A stretch of DNA of 18,334 nucleotides from JABEVB01 sp049965775 (GCA_049965775.1 JBMFVX010000054.1:1-18334), one strand, 5' to 3'. Positions 1 to 7,501 are shown, counted from the first letter of the stretch. The notes: generated by a model from the letters alone, not told the origin. Numbers and translations are program-made.

Positions 1-306
1 CCGCCGGCCACGGAGGCGAACGCCCTGCGCCCTTAGGGCTCCAGCGGAGACCTGATCGGCAACGGGCATCCGACTTCCAGCTCAATCCACCCATTGGCTC
101 CAATACCTCCCGACTAAAAGTTCTCTCTGTTATAGTTCGCCACGGATCATAATCATATATACTCATGCGTCAGGGCAAAAACACGCTTTTTTACCCACTC
201 GATTGCCCGAAGAGCCTTTTAGTTTGGCCTAAAGTTGCCTACGCGTTAACATTGCGCTATGTGATGTACCGGGCCGATATGGCTTTGCAAAAATGGAGCT
301 AATAAA
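1..306. other. left-edge region with no supported gene
   Basis: No reading frame here has a convincing start, composition or recognisable motif. One frame ends at a TAG at positions 34-36 and could be the last codons of a gene lying mostly outside the window, but about eleven residues are too few to judge. The right part (about 120-306) is AT-richer and presumably holds the promoter and leader of the sulfatase gene. Confidence 0.5.
235..263 (+). promoter_or_regulatory. weak candidate promoter for the sulfatase gene
   Basis: TTGCCT at 235-240 is followed after 17 bases by TATGTG at 258-263. The -35 box matches four of six consensus bases, the -10 box only three. A second -10-like hexamer, TATACT, lies at 158-163 without a good -35 partner. 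Either could serve the gene starting at 307. This is pattern matching only. Confidence 0.2.
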
Positions 307-1884
307 ATGATGCGGGATGACTCACGAGCTTCAGATTCCACGGATTCACAACCAGTCGCAAAATCGCACGGGAGCGGATCTACCCGACGAGATTTTCTTT
401 TAAGATCGGCCTTGGCCGCTGCGGCGCCGGCGGTGGGCATTGAGGCTGTGCAGGCGGCATCAGTGGCCCAAAGCCAAGTGCCGGCCCGGCGGCCCAATAT
501 CATTTTTTATCATTCGGATCAGTTCCGCTGGGACTGTATATGTGCGGCAGGCTTAAACCCGATGGATTTTACACCCAACCTTGATGCCATGTACCGCCGA
601 GGCACGGTCTTTTCCAATTTTATTACAAACCAGCCGCTTTGTGCTCCCTCCCGATCCTGCTGGATGACCGGGCAATATGCCACCACCACGGGCGTATGGA
701 AGAATGGACCTGGTTTGCGCCCGGATGCCGTAACAATGGCGACTGAATTGACGCGTCATGGTTACACCGCCAACTATATTGGCAAGTGGCATCTGGCTCC
801 TTATGGCAAGGTAGGCCCCGCAGCGGTGCCCGCGAAGTATCGCGGTGGCTTTACGGGCATGTGGCTCGGAGCCAACGCCCCGGAATCAAGCACGCAACCT
901 TACAACAGTTGTTTCTGGGATAACGATGATCAGCCCGTTCGGTACGACCACGGAGAATATCGCGTGGATTTTTTGACGCGTCATGCTGAAACATTCCTTC
1001 GGCAAAAGCATGAAAAGCCGTTTTTATTGGTGATTTCACAACTTGAGCCACATCAACAAAATGGCCCCTGCGAACACGGCGACGTGTTCGGATTTGTACC
1101 GCCGCATGGGTATGAAAAGGCTTTTCGAAGTTGTTATGTGCCGCAGGACCTGCGTTTTTTTCCGGGCGACTGGCAGTATGAAATGAACAATTACTACGGC
1201 TGCATCAAGGCGATTGATGAGTCGCTGGGTCGCATCTTCAAAACGCTGCGTGAAGAAAATCTCGAAGAGAACACTATCGTGATATTTTTAAGTGACCATG
1301 GTTGTCACTTCCGGACGCGCAATTCAGAGTACAAGCGAAGCCCGCACGATAGCTCTGTTCACGTGCCCTTGATGATTAATGGAGGGGGATTCAACAACCG
1401 GCGAGTTATAAACGAACTTGTAAGCATGATAGACATTACGCCGACGGTGCTCGATATGGCTGGCATTCAAACACCCGCGTGCATGCAGGGCCGGAGCTTT
1501 CTTCCGCTGGTTACGGATGAAAAAGCGCGAGAAGCGTGGAGCAATGAGGTGCTGATACAAACCAGCGAAGCGCAGATCGCCCGGGTTCTGCGCACCCCCG
1601 AATGGACGTACGCAGCTTTGGCGCCGGATGCTCACATTAGTAGTGACCCTAGCAGCATGCATTATCAGGACTATCAGCTTTACAACAACCGGGCGGATCC
1701 GCACCAGTTGCTCAACATGGTGGGCCGCGTTGACACGCGATGGCCTGACGGAATCCTGCTAAATTACATTGGCCATCGCTCCATGCGCGAAGTTACCGCA
1801 CATTTGCGCAATCGCCTTATAGAGCGTATTGTGGAAGCCGGCGAACCAAGACCGCACATCCGCGATTGGCCGTTTTACGCATAA
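307..1884 (+). CDS. Tat-exported type I sulfatase
   Basis: Hydrolyses sulfate esters, probably on polysaccharides, outside the cytoplasm. The N-terminus carries a twin-arginine signal (TRRDFLL near residue 27, then an Ala-rich hydrophobic stretch), so export is folded and Tat-dependent. The sulfatase signature C-A-P-S-R begins at Cys112, the residue converted to formylglycine in this family. Other visible active-site elements are the metal-binding Asp71 in HSDQ and the Asp330-His331 pair in FLSDHG. At 525 residues it has the usual family length. The start has GGAG at 295-298, eight bases upstream; a second ATG follows directly. No formylglycine-generating enzyme or carbohydrate transporter is in the window, so activation must come from elsewhere. 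It converges on a glycosidase gene. Family assignment is secure; the substrate cannot be read from sequence. Confidence 0.93.
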   Translation: MMRDDSRASDSTDSQPVAKSHGSGSTRRDFLLRSALAAAAPAVGIEAVQAASVAQSQVPARRPNIIFYHSDQFRWDCICAAGLNPMDFTPNLDAMYRRGTVFSNFITNQPLCAPSRSCWMTGQYATTTGVWKNGPGLRPDAVTMATELTRHGYTANYIGKWHLAPYGKVGPAAVPAKYRGGFTGMWLGANAPESSTQPYNSCFWDNDDQPVRYDHGEYRVDFLTRHAETFLRQKHEKPFLLVISQLEPHQQNGPCEHGDVFGFVPPHGYEKAFRSCYVPQDLRFFPGDWQYEMNNYYGCIKAIDESLGRIFKTLREENLEENTIVIFLSDHGCHFRTRNSEYKRSPHDSSVHVPLMINGGGFNNRRVINELVSMIDITPTVLDMAGIQTPACMQGRSFLPLVTDEKAREAWSNEVLIQTSEAQIARVLRTPEWTYAALAPDAHISSDPSSMHYQDYQLYNNRADPHQLLNMVGRVDTRWPDGILLNYIGHRSMREVTAHLRNRLIERIVEAGEPRPHIRDWPFYA

Positions 1885-2006
1885 CAGTGCCGGCGGCATG
1901 CTCCGACGGTGAGAGCCAAGGCTTGTAGATCGTGGCCAAGGTGGCATCCAGCACGTCGCGCGGAACCTTTTGCCGGTTGTTGATAAGCAGTGTACGGCTT
2001 TGCCCT

Positions 2007-3355
2007 TTAAGGTTGTTGCACAATCTGTTTGGCCCATGCGGCCATGAGTTGTTTCACAGTGGGTATGGCGGCGGCATCTTGGTCGGTGTAGGCATCTTGA
2101 ATTATGTAGGCGCCCAGTAAATTCCAGCTTTTGAAGAAGCCCTGGTTTTGGCCTTTGCCAGTGTTGGGGTCATAGGTTACGTGCAGGCCGCCGGTGTTTT
2201 TATGTCAGCCAGAAGGGTGGTTACCGTGTTGGGTGCCAGGCGCTTGGCGGCTGCGGTGTAGCCGTAGTTGAGCAGGCCGTGCATTACCATATAGTCGCTG
2301 ACCACCCATATCGGGCCTTGCCAGTAACCGTGAATAGGATGATACCAAGGAGTGTTTGGCGCCAGGCTGCGGATGCCAAAAGGCGTCCAGAATTGCTGTG
2401 GGTTAAGCACATAGCGTGTAATAAGGATGTGCGCCTGTTGCGGGGTCGCCACGTGTGCCCACAGGGGCACCAGATTGGTCCATTCCGGCACGCGGATGAA
2501 TTGGCCGGTGCGGCTGTCGCGGTTATAAAACGTGCCGGCGCGGGCGTCCCAGAGCCGCGTTTGAATCAGATGCTTGAGTTGCCCTGCCAGTTGTTGATAG
2601 CGCTGGACATCGGCGGTCTTGTGCAAAAGACTCGCCAAGTCGGCCATAGCCAGATACTCGCGGTATATGTAACACGCCAGGTCCACACCCTCGGTACGAT
2701 CAGCCGGTGCGCTGGATACGGCTGGGTTATTGTCCACGCCGCTCTCAACGCCGTCGTACCAAGTGAACAGGTCGTCGGGGGTGCTCCGGGCGCTGTGCCA
2801 GTACCAGAGCGTGTCAGCAAGGCGCTGATAATATGGTTTGAGCCAGGCCACGTTGTGCATCGTCAGGCTGGCACGCAGAGCCATTTGGGCCAAAAAAGGT
2901 TTGCACATTTCCGGCAAGGCAATGAGGCGTTGGCCAGTCACCTCGCGGGGAGTGTAGCCCCGGTAGAACGAGTGGTGGTCCGTAAAATGGAGAAAATCCT
3001 GCACCGAACCTAACAGGGCTTTACCGCGGTGGGCATAGCTGAGTGCAACACCCATAAAGTAGGTGTCCCAGTCAAAAAGCTGGAAATAGTCTGCGCCGGG
3101 AATGAGATATTCATGGTGTAAATGTCCATTGGGTTTGCGGACGACTTGCTGCCAGTATCCAGCCTTGGCCATCGCGTGCTGAAGCTGGGCTTGGAGAGCA
3201 TACGCTGCGGCGCGGGTGTCGGGTGCCGGGATGGTACTGGTCGCGGCGGTGCTCCCCGGCGCAGCGGCAGAGGCAAGGTTGGCGAAGATCGCAAGAGTGC
3301 AGATTGTGATGGGGGCAATTAACAGTTTGAGGCAGATGGTCGTTATATTTCGCAT
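2007..3355 (-). CDS. secreted GH63/trehalase-like glycoside hydrolase, frameshifted near the 3' end
   Basis: An (alpha/alpha)6-barrel glycosidase of the GH63/GH37 (MGH1-like) type with a Sec signal peptide (residues 1-30, ending ANLASA). Supporting motifs are FDWDTYF (about 94-100), the catalytic-loop-like ESGVDNNP (204-211), EWTNLVPLW (291-299), FWTPFGIRSL (322-331) and YWQGPIWVVSDY (344-355). The continuous frame stops at 2177 after residue 392, but after Lys386 the next frame continues with NTGGLHVTYDPNTGKG and family-like GFFKSWNLLGAYIIQDAY, ending at a TAA at 2007-2009. Inserting one A in the A5 run (plus-strand T run 2197-2201) gives an uninterrupted 449-residue protein. So this is either a real one-base deletion or a homopolymer sequencing error. 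GGAG lies about ten bases before the ATG. The exact substrate is unknown; trehalase proper is less likely than a GH63-type activity. Confidence 0.82.
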
Positions 3356-3389
3356 GGAAGTTATTCTCCAGAAATGACATTCTTTTTCA

Positions 3390-3417
3390 AAGTCGCATTC
3401 ATTTCGTGATGCGACTT
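3390..3417. repeat. perfect 9-bp hairpin upstream of the glycosidase gene
   Basis: AAGTCGCAT at 3390-3398 and ATGCGACTT at 3409-3417 are exact reverse complements separated by ten bases. The hairpin sits about 35 bp before the glycosidase start on the minus strand, in its leader or promoter. No T-run follows on either strand, so it is not an intrinsic terminator. It may be an operator or a leader-RNA hairpin, and it lies inside one copy of the spacer repeat. Confidence 0.5.
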
Positions 3418-3447
3418 GGCTGCGTCCCGGTTTTGATCTCCGAGTTT

Positions 3448-3623
3448 AACCGCGGATGGCGCTGATGGGCGCAGATGATAGTTTAGATCAGGGGTTTTAT
3501 ACCGGCATCCCCGTCATTAGCCTCCAAGAGCGTTGGACCTTCGGCCTGCAATTTACTTCGCCAAACTTTCGCCTGCATTTTGCCGCCTTTTCAAATCTGC
3601 GTTCATTTGTGTCGTCTGCAGTT
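3448..3623 (+). repeat. long inverted repeat with G.U-compatible arms
   Basis: The arm 3448-3476 (begins AACCGCGGATGG) and the arm 3595-3623 (ends CTGCAGTT) are inverted copies with 20 of 29 Watson-Crick pairs. Seven of the nine remaining positions become G.U pairs if the plus strand is transcribed, giving 27 of 29 paired, with a 118-nt loop. The right arm is part of the middle direct repeat copy. A transcript covering both arms would form a long stem. Confidence 0.45.
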
Positions 3624-3776
3624 GGCGTTGCCAGTACCTGCACGGCGAGGTTCTTGACTTCTATATGGGAACGTTAAACCAATCAAGCCGCCTTCTTTTC
3701 CCAAGTTGCATTCATTTTGCGCTCCGACCTAGCCCACTATAGCGGGGGCATTGATATCACTGTGTTTCTCGTGAGC

Positions 3777-4376
3777 TTATTGTGCTGTTTTTCCGCCGCC
3801 GCCGGCTTGGCGTCTGAGGATTTGCCTTGCGAGCGTTTGGCGAGCCTCGATAACTTTTGGCGCCAAGGTAACGCCGAGTTCACATAGATCATCAATTACG
3901 CGGGCTAGGCGCTGTTTGTCGGCGATGTCACGGCTGCGGAGCGCCGCCCCAATGTCGCGGTCGTATTCGCGACGAAGAGCTTGAGACCTTCGTCGCGCAT
4001 TGCGACACGCCGGGCAGTGCCTGGGAAAGGAGTCCACCCAGAATTTGAGGTCCTCATACCAATGTTTCTGCTCGGCTGCGGTAAAGCAAAACTCCTCGCC
4101 GCATTTTATGCACGCGATAGTGGCGTTGATATACCAATAGCGCGGGCATATTGAACAATACTGCTTGCCGGCATCCGCGCGAACGGCACTGCTGTAGTCA
4201 AGGTGCAGGCAGTCTGCAAAGTACCAAGTTGGCATCTTATGCGGGTTGTCCTTCCTATAATTCCAAGAAAGCACGATAAAAACTCCTGCAACGATTAACA
4301 AAATAAAGTGTAAGCGATGGCGCGCATGGCTGAAAGGGCTACGCGAGGATTTGCGGGTTATATTTGCGGCGTGCAC
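3777..4376 (-). CDS. membrane-anchored zinc-ribbon protein
   Basis: A 199-residue protein of unknown function. Residues about 22-39 form one hydrophobic segment (LHFILLIVAGVFIVLSW) flanked by basic residues on both sides. Residues 82-128 match the short 'probable zinc-ribbon' family (PF13451 type): a YxxATIxC opening, C89-x2-C92, EEFCFTAAEQ, then C121-x2-C124 with RHCPACRNARR. An additional C74-x2-C77 pair precedes it. The C-terminal third is helical and rich in Arg and Ala. The start is GTG at 4376; a TAA four codons upstream rules out a longer form, and the next in-frame ATG (residue 48) would remove the membrane segment. It is divergent from the restriction-modification genes with a 55-bp gap to the nuclease start. 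A metal- or nucleic-acid-binding role is likely from the zinc ribbon but unproven. Confidence 0.75.
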   Translation of the reverse strand: MHAANITRKSSRSPFSHARHRLHFILLIVAGVFIVLSWNYRKDNPHKMPTWYFADCLHLDYSSAVRADAGKQYCSICPRYWYINATIACIKCGEEFCFTAAEQKHWYEDLKFWVDSFPRHCPACRNARRRSQALRREYDRDIGAALRSRDIADKQRLARVIDDLCELGVTLAPKVIEARQTLARQILRRQAGGGGKTAQ

Positions 4377-4393
4377 GAGACTTCGTTAAGCGC

Positions 4394-4399
4394 TATAAT
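4394..4399 (+). promoter_or_regulatory. consensus -10 box for the restriction-modification cassette
   Basis: A perfect TATAAT at 4394-4399 lies in the divergent spacer. No good -35 box is found 16-18 bases upstream. A start of transcription 6-8 bases downstream would fall on or beside the ATG at 4406, which opens a 20-codon frame different from the nuclease frame. Confidence 0.45.
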
Positions 4400-4431
4400 A
4401 GTGTCATGCCTCGGTCACAGCCGCGATTGGC

Positions 4432-5487
4432 TTGTTTGATGCGGATGATGGCCCGCTTGGCGTATTGATTTTGAGGGTTCTGCGGTTGAAGCCTGTAATT
4501 CGCAACACTTGTGCTGAGTTTGGCCTGCCGCCGGAACACGCCTTCGAACGCGCCTTGTCCCTTGCTGCAGCCGATTTGTACAGCAGACTCGATGGGTTTG
4601 GCGCTATCCCGTGGGCCGACTTTCTGCTAAACCCGCGTCGTCTCCGGGGCAGTGACTTTCTCATGCGCTGGTCACAGGGCGTTTGGAGCGAGCAAAGGCT
4701 TTCTGACGCGGTCAATGCAACCGAGCGATACTTCGCCAAGCCGTATGGGCCGAGCGGCACCGCGCCGGATAACGATGTGCGAGCGTTCGAACTGTATTTT
4801 GAGCGGCTTGAGAAGGCGGGGCTTGGCAACTTGAAACGGCCGGATTTGATGGTATTCCGCAGCCGTCATTTGCAACAGGTCAATGAGATTATCAATTCAT
4901 TGAACGGCCAATCAGAGTTGCCGTTCACGCCTGAGGAAGATGACCGAATGCGGGCATTGCTCGATTTGGCGGTTGTGGCAGTTGAGTGTGAAAACAGCCT
5001 TTGGTATGCCCGCAAGATGCCGGATTATAATCGGGCCCTGACTCCGCAGCGCCGGCTTGGCGGCCAGCTAGGTTTAAAAAAGAGCGCTGTGCTGCCGACC
5101 ATTATAATCAAGGAGGAAGACCGGCAACCATTGCGGGCCTGGCAGGATCGCAGAGGTGTTCCCATTCACATCTGGCATGCTTTCTACGACGAGGCCTTCG
5201 GCATTTCGCTTAACGATGCCGAGTCGCTATTCTCATCTGGTAAGATTGCCCCTACAGAGCAGGTGTATCAAGCTCCGGGGGGAGCCACGACGCGCAAAAC
5301 CATTCATAAAATATATCACCAATATGCATACAGACTGGCCGAAACCGTTGAAGAGCCGTCGTTGGGTGCCGATCACATTATAGATAAAAATGGGCACATT
5401 CTGCCTTATGTTCGTTTCTTGGGCGGCAGGACTCAGTTGCTCCCCGATGCTCTGAAAGTGTTGGATGCGATCGGGGTGACGCGATGA
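4432..5487 (+). CDS. type II restriction endonuclease, AccI-like
   Basis: Predicted nuclease partner of the adjacent methylase. I recognise the overall pattern as AccI-like (family enzyme AccI cuts GTMKAC). Candidate catalytic residues are Asp138 in KRPDLMVF and the E-x-E pair Glu185/Glu187 in VAVECENSLWYARKMPDY. The stretch IIIKEEDRQPLRAWQ (about 224-238) and VPIHIWHAFYDEAFGI (243-258) are also typical-looking conserved blocks. The frame is open from 4402, after a TAG at 4399-4401, and has no ATG or GTG before residue 1; the listed start is TTG, with ATT at 4426 the other non-standard option. No ribosome site is visible. The last codon overlaps the methylase start by 4 bp (ATGA). The gene pairing makes a nuclease role likely; the specificity is a guess by family resemblance. 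Confidence 0.68.
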   Translation: MFDADDGPLGVLILRVLRLKPVIRNTCAEFGLPPEHAFERALSLAAADLYSRLDGFGAIPWADFLLNPRRLRGSDFLMRWSQGVWSEQRLSDAVNATERYFAKPYGPSGTAPDNDVRAFELYFERLEKAGLGNLKRPDLMVFRSRHLQQVNEIINSLNGQSELPFTPEEDDRMRALLDLAVVAVECENSLWYARKMPDYNRALTPQRRLGGQLGLKKSAVLPTIIIKEEDRQPLRAWQDRRGVPIHIWHAFYDEAFGISLNDAESLFSSGKIAPTEQVYQAPGGATTRKTIHKIYHQYAYRLAETVEEPSLGADHIIDKNGHILPYVRFLGGRTQLLPDALKVLDAIGVTR

Positions 5488-7031
5488 GTTCAGCAACAGC
5501 CAACAGGTTGGCGAGCGCCAAGATCGGGCGCGAGAAACTTCGCAGCAAGGGCCAGTTTTGGACGCCTGATTGGGTGGCCGATTTTATGGTGGCCTACGCG
5601 CTCCACGAGCGGCCTGCTCAACTCTTAGACCCGGCAGTGGGGGCCGGTGCTTTTTGGCGAGCCGCCAAGCGATTTGCCCAAGCGAACGGGTTTTCGCTGG
5701 AGCTGCTGGGCCGCGATATCGACCCTGCCGTCGTGTCGCAGGCGATTGAGTCCGGGCTGAGTCAGCAAGACGTTCGTGGTATTGAAATCAAAGACTTTAC
5801 TCTGTCGCCGCCGGCCCAGAAGTTCGAGGCCATCGTAGCCAATCCACCCTACATACGGCACCACAGGCTGAGTGTCGCAGCCAAGCAGGCTCTTGGTCAC
5901 ATGGCCAGGACGGCGATTGGAGGGTCAATAGATGGCCGCGCCGGATTACATGTTTATTTCCTTATTCAGGCGTTACAGCACTTGACGGTCCGCGGACGGC
6001 TAAGTTTCATTGTGTCGGCGGATATTTGTGAGGGCGTATTTGCGCCGCGCCTGTGGCGATGGATAACAACGAATTATCGGATTGATATCGTCGTTGCCTT
6101 TGCAAGCGAGGCAGCACCCTTCCCGGAAGTAGACGCGAACGCTCTGATATTTTGCATTCGTAACGAGCGGCCTGCGGAAAAGTTTAGATGGGTAAAATGC
6201 CTGCGGCGATCCGCCGTCGAGGATCTAACAAAAATGCTCGCTGGAGCGCCCGTCACCTCCAATGAGGCTATACAAATACACGATCGCTCCGTGGCGGAGG
6301 CTTTGCAGAGCGGGCTTTCACGGGAACCCAACCTTATTGGCTTAGGCCGTTATCGGTTGGGTGATTTTGCCCGCGTCATGCGAGGTATTGTTACCGGAGA
6401 CAACGATTTCTTCTTTATGACCGGGGCGAGAGCCGCCGAGCTTCGTATTCCAGAATCGTTCTTAGTCAGGGCGGTTGGCCGTACTCGCGATATCCAAGGC
6501 GAGTTGTTTACTCCAACTGACGTGGTGCGTCTTGAAAAGCAAGGGCGGCCGACCCATTTGCTCAATGTTAATGGGTGGGCATTAGCGCATTTGCCTCGCG
6601 CGATAAGGCAATACCTGCAGGAGGGCGAGCGGCGGGGCCTTCCGGCCAAGACGCTTATCCGAACGCGCAATCCTTGGTATCGGATGGAGGTGCGCAAGGT
6701 TCCTCCGATTATGTTCGCGTATCTGGGAAGACGTCGCGCCCGCTTCATCCGCAATCTCGCAGGCGTTGTTCCTCTAACATGTCTTCTGTGTATATACCCT
6801 GTTCTTGACGACAGCGATTTTATAGAGCGACTTTGGCAAGTATTGTCACACGCACGGACGGTGGATAACCTGCGGATGGTCGGCAAGTCGTATGGTGGCG
6901 ATGCCATAAAGGTTGAGCCTCGGGCGCTTGAGTCGCTTCCGCTGCCCGATGATTTGGTTGTCGCCCATGGACTCGACCTGCATGAACCACAAAGGCAGCA
7001 TGCGTTTGAGTTTTCAGCGTCGGTCGGATAG
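5484..7031 (+). CDS. gamma-class N6-adenine DNA methyltransferase of a type II R-M system
   Basis: Transfers methyl from S-adenosylmethionine to an adenine in the recognition site and so protects the host from the partner nuclease. Motif X is KGQFWTPDWVADFM (about 22-35), motif I LLDPAVGAGAF (47-57), and motif IV NPPY at 120-123, which fits N6-adenine enzymes. The order X, I, IV with target recognition in the C-terminal half (about 290-515) is that of the Eco57I/TaqI-like class. At 515 residues it is full length. It is translated from an ATG overlapping the nuclease stop, so the two are probably coupled, nuclease first. No separate specificity subunit or controller gene is present. Confidence 0.88.
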   Translation: MSSATANRLASAKIGREKLRSKGQFWTPDWVADFMVAYALHERPAQLLDPAVGAGAFWRAAKRFAQANGFSLELLGRDIDPAVVSQAIESGLSQQDVRGIEIKDFTLSPPAQKFEAIVANPPYIRHHRLSVAAKQALGHMARTAIGGSIDGRAGLHVYFLIQALQHLTVRGRLSFIVSADICEGVFAPRLWRWITTNYRIDIVVAFASEAAPFPEVDANALIFCIRNERPAEKFRWVKCLRRSAVEDLTKMLAGAPVTSNEAIQIHDRSVAEALQSGLSREPNLIGLGRYRLGDFARVMRGIVTGDNDFFFMTGARAAELRIPESFLVRAVGRTRDIQGELFTPTDVVRLEKQGRPTHLLNVNGWALAHLPRAIRQYLQEGERRGLPAKTLIRTRNPWYRMEVRKVPPIMFAYLGRRRARFIRNLAGVVPLTCLLCIYPVLDDSDFIERLWQVLSHARTVDNLRMVGKSYGGDAIKVEPRALESLPLPDDLVVAHGLDLHEPQRQHAFEFSASVG

Positions 7032-7137
7032 CCAACGGCCGGCTGTCAGGTGCCGTGCGGCGGGGCGATCCGTCGCTGCAGTCGGGACTGCATGCGGTAT
7101 TGCTTCAACTGTACATATATGAACCTGCAATTTTATT

Positions 7138-7165
7138 TTGCACCGCCATTCTGGTGAGATATTCT
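7138..7165 (+). promoter_or_regulatory. candidate promoter for a small peptide gene
   Basis: TTGCAC at 7138-7143 and TATTCT at 7160-7165 are separated by 16 bases. Each box matches four or five of six consensus bases. The expected transcript start is near 7172, about 50 bases before the small frame at 7224. Confidence 0.35.
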
Positions 7166-7223
7166 CAATCGGTTTTATTAATTAGCGCTCATTTAATGTG
7201 GGTTATCCAACGGAGGCAGTGGG

Positions 7224-7337
7224 TTGCCAATAAACTACTCTGCAATCGTCGGGTCTGCGATAAAGGCGTATGCCAAGATGGTCGCCAAAGCAGTGTGTGG
7301 TGTCATGGTACGGCGCATCGTCAATGCCGCATTATAG
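7224..7337 (+). CDS. candidate 37-residue cationic small protein
   Basis: A short frame starting with TTG at 7224 and ending with TAG at 7335-7337. GGAGG at 7212-7216, a near-perfect ribosome site, is seven bases before the start, stronger than most ribosome sites in this window. The product has five Lys/Arg and no Asp or Glu, and the stretch YSAIVGSAIKAYAKMVAK alternates small hydrophobic and basic residues as in an amphipathic helix. Such features are seen in small membrane-active peptides and type I toxins, but I recognise no family. The TTG start and short length leave a real chance that it is fortuitous. Confidence 0.3.
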   Translation: MPINYSAIVGSAIKAYAKMVAKAVCGVMVRRIVNAAL

Positions 7338-7428
7338 GACTCTACAAAGACGGTTTATTGTAAAACACGGCACGATTATTCGTAAAGCGGCCAAAGCGTA
7401 AACGTTTTTCTTGCAAACAGGCTCTGCG

Positions 7429-7501
7429 AAAAAAAATCGGCGCTGGTAAGCATTTTTCGTAGATTGGCAATGTCTGTGCGCGAATTAAAACATAACGCCG
7501 A
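7429..7501 (-). terminator. possible terminator downstream of metH
   Basis: Reading leftward, TCGGCG (7501-7496) can pair with CGCCGA (7442-7437), followed at once by eight T residues (7436-7429). The loop of 53 bases is much longer than in a standard intrinsic terminator, so this is only tentative. Confidence 0.25.

Larger units (their letters stand above)
3382..3733 (+). repeat. three diverged direct copies of a ~39-bp repeat
   Basis: Copies at 3382-3420, 3587-3625 and 3695-3733 share a pattern of C-TTTTC, then GC(A/G)TTCATTT, then a C-GAC or C-TGC stretch ending in GC. The first and third align without gaps with 30 of 39 identical bases. The second needs small gaps. They resemble the dispersed 'GCAGATGACACAAATGAACGC' type of intergenic repeat seen in several environmental bacterial phyla; that family link is recalled, not searched. 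Confidence 0.45.
3356..3776. other. repeat-rich intergenic spacer, no supported gene
   Basis: The two short plus-strand frames here (3456-3677 and 3533-3742) overlap each other, lack ribosome sites and consist largely of translated repeat. What the spacer does hold is several diverged copies of a GC(A/G)GATG / TTCATTTGTGTC-type repeat and a perfect hairpin upstream of the glycosidase gene, listed separately. Confidence 0.6.

Noticed and set aside
167..192. GCGT ... ACGC followed by six T residues, terminator-like
   Set aside because: The stem is only four base pairs with a 12-base loop, too weak to call.
3456..3742. Two overlapping plus-strand frames of 69-73 codons
   Set aside because: They translate the intergenic repeat, overlap each other in different phases and have no ribosome site or family-like motif.
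7055..7363. GTG-started 102-codon frame with a hydrophobic N-terminal half
   Set aside because: The start has no ribosome site, the C-terminal half is Cys/Arg-rich without motif, and it conflicts with the better-supported short frame at 7224.
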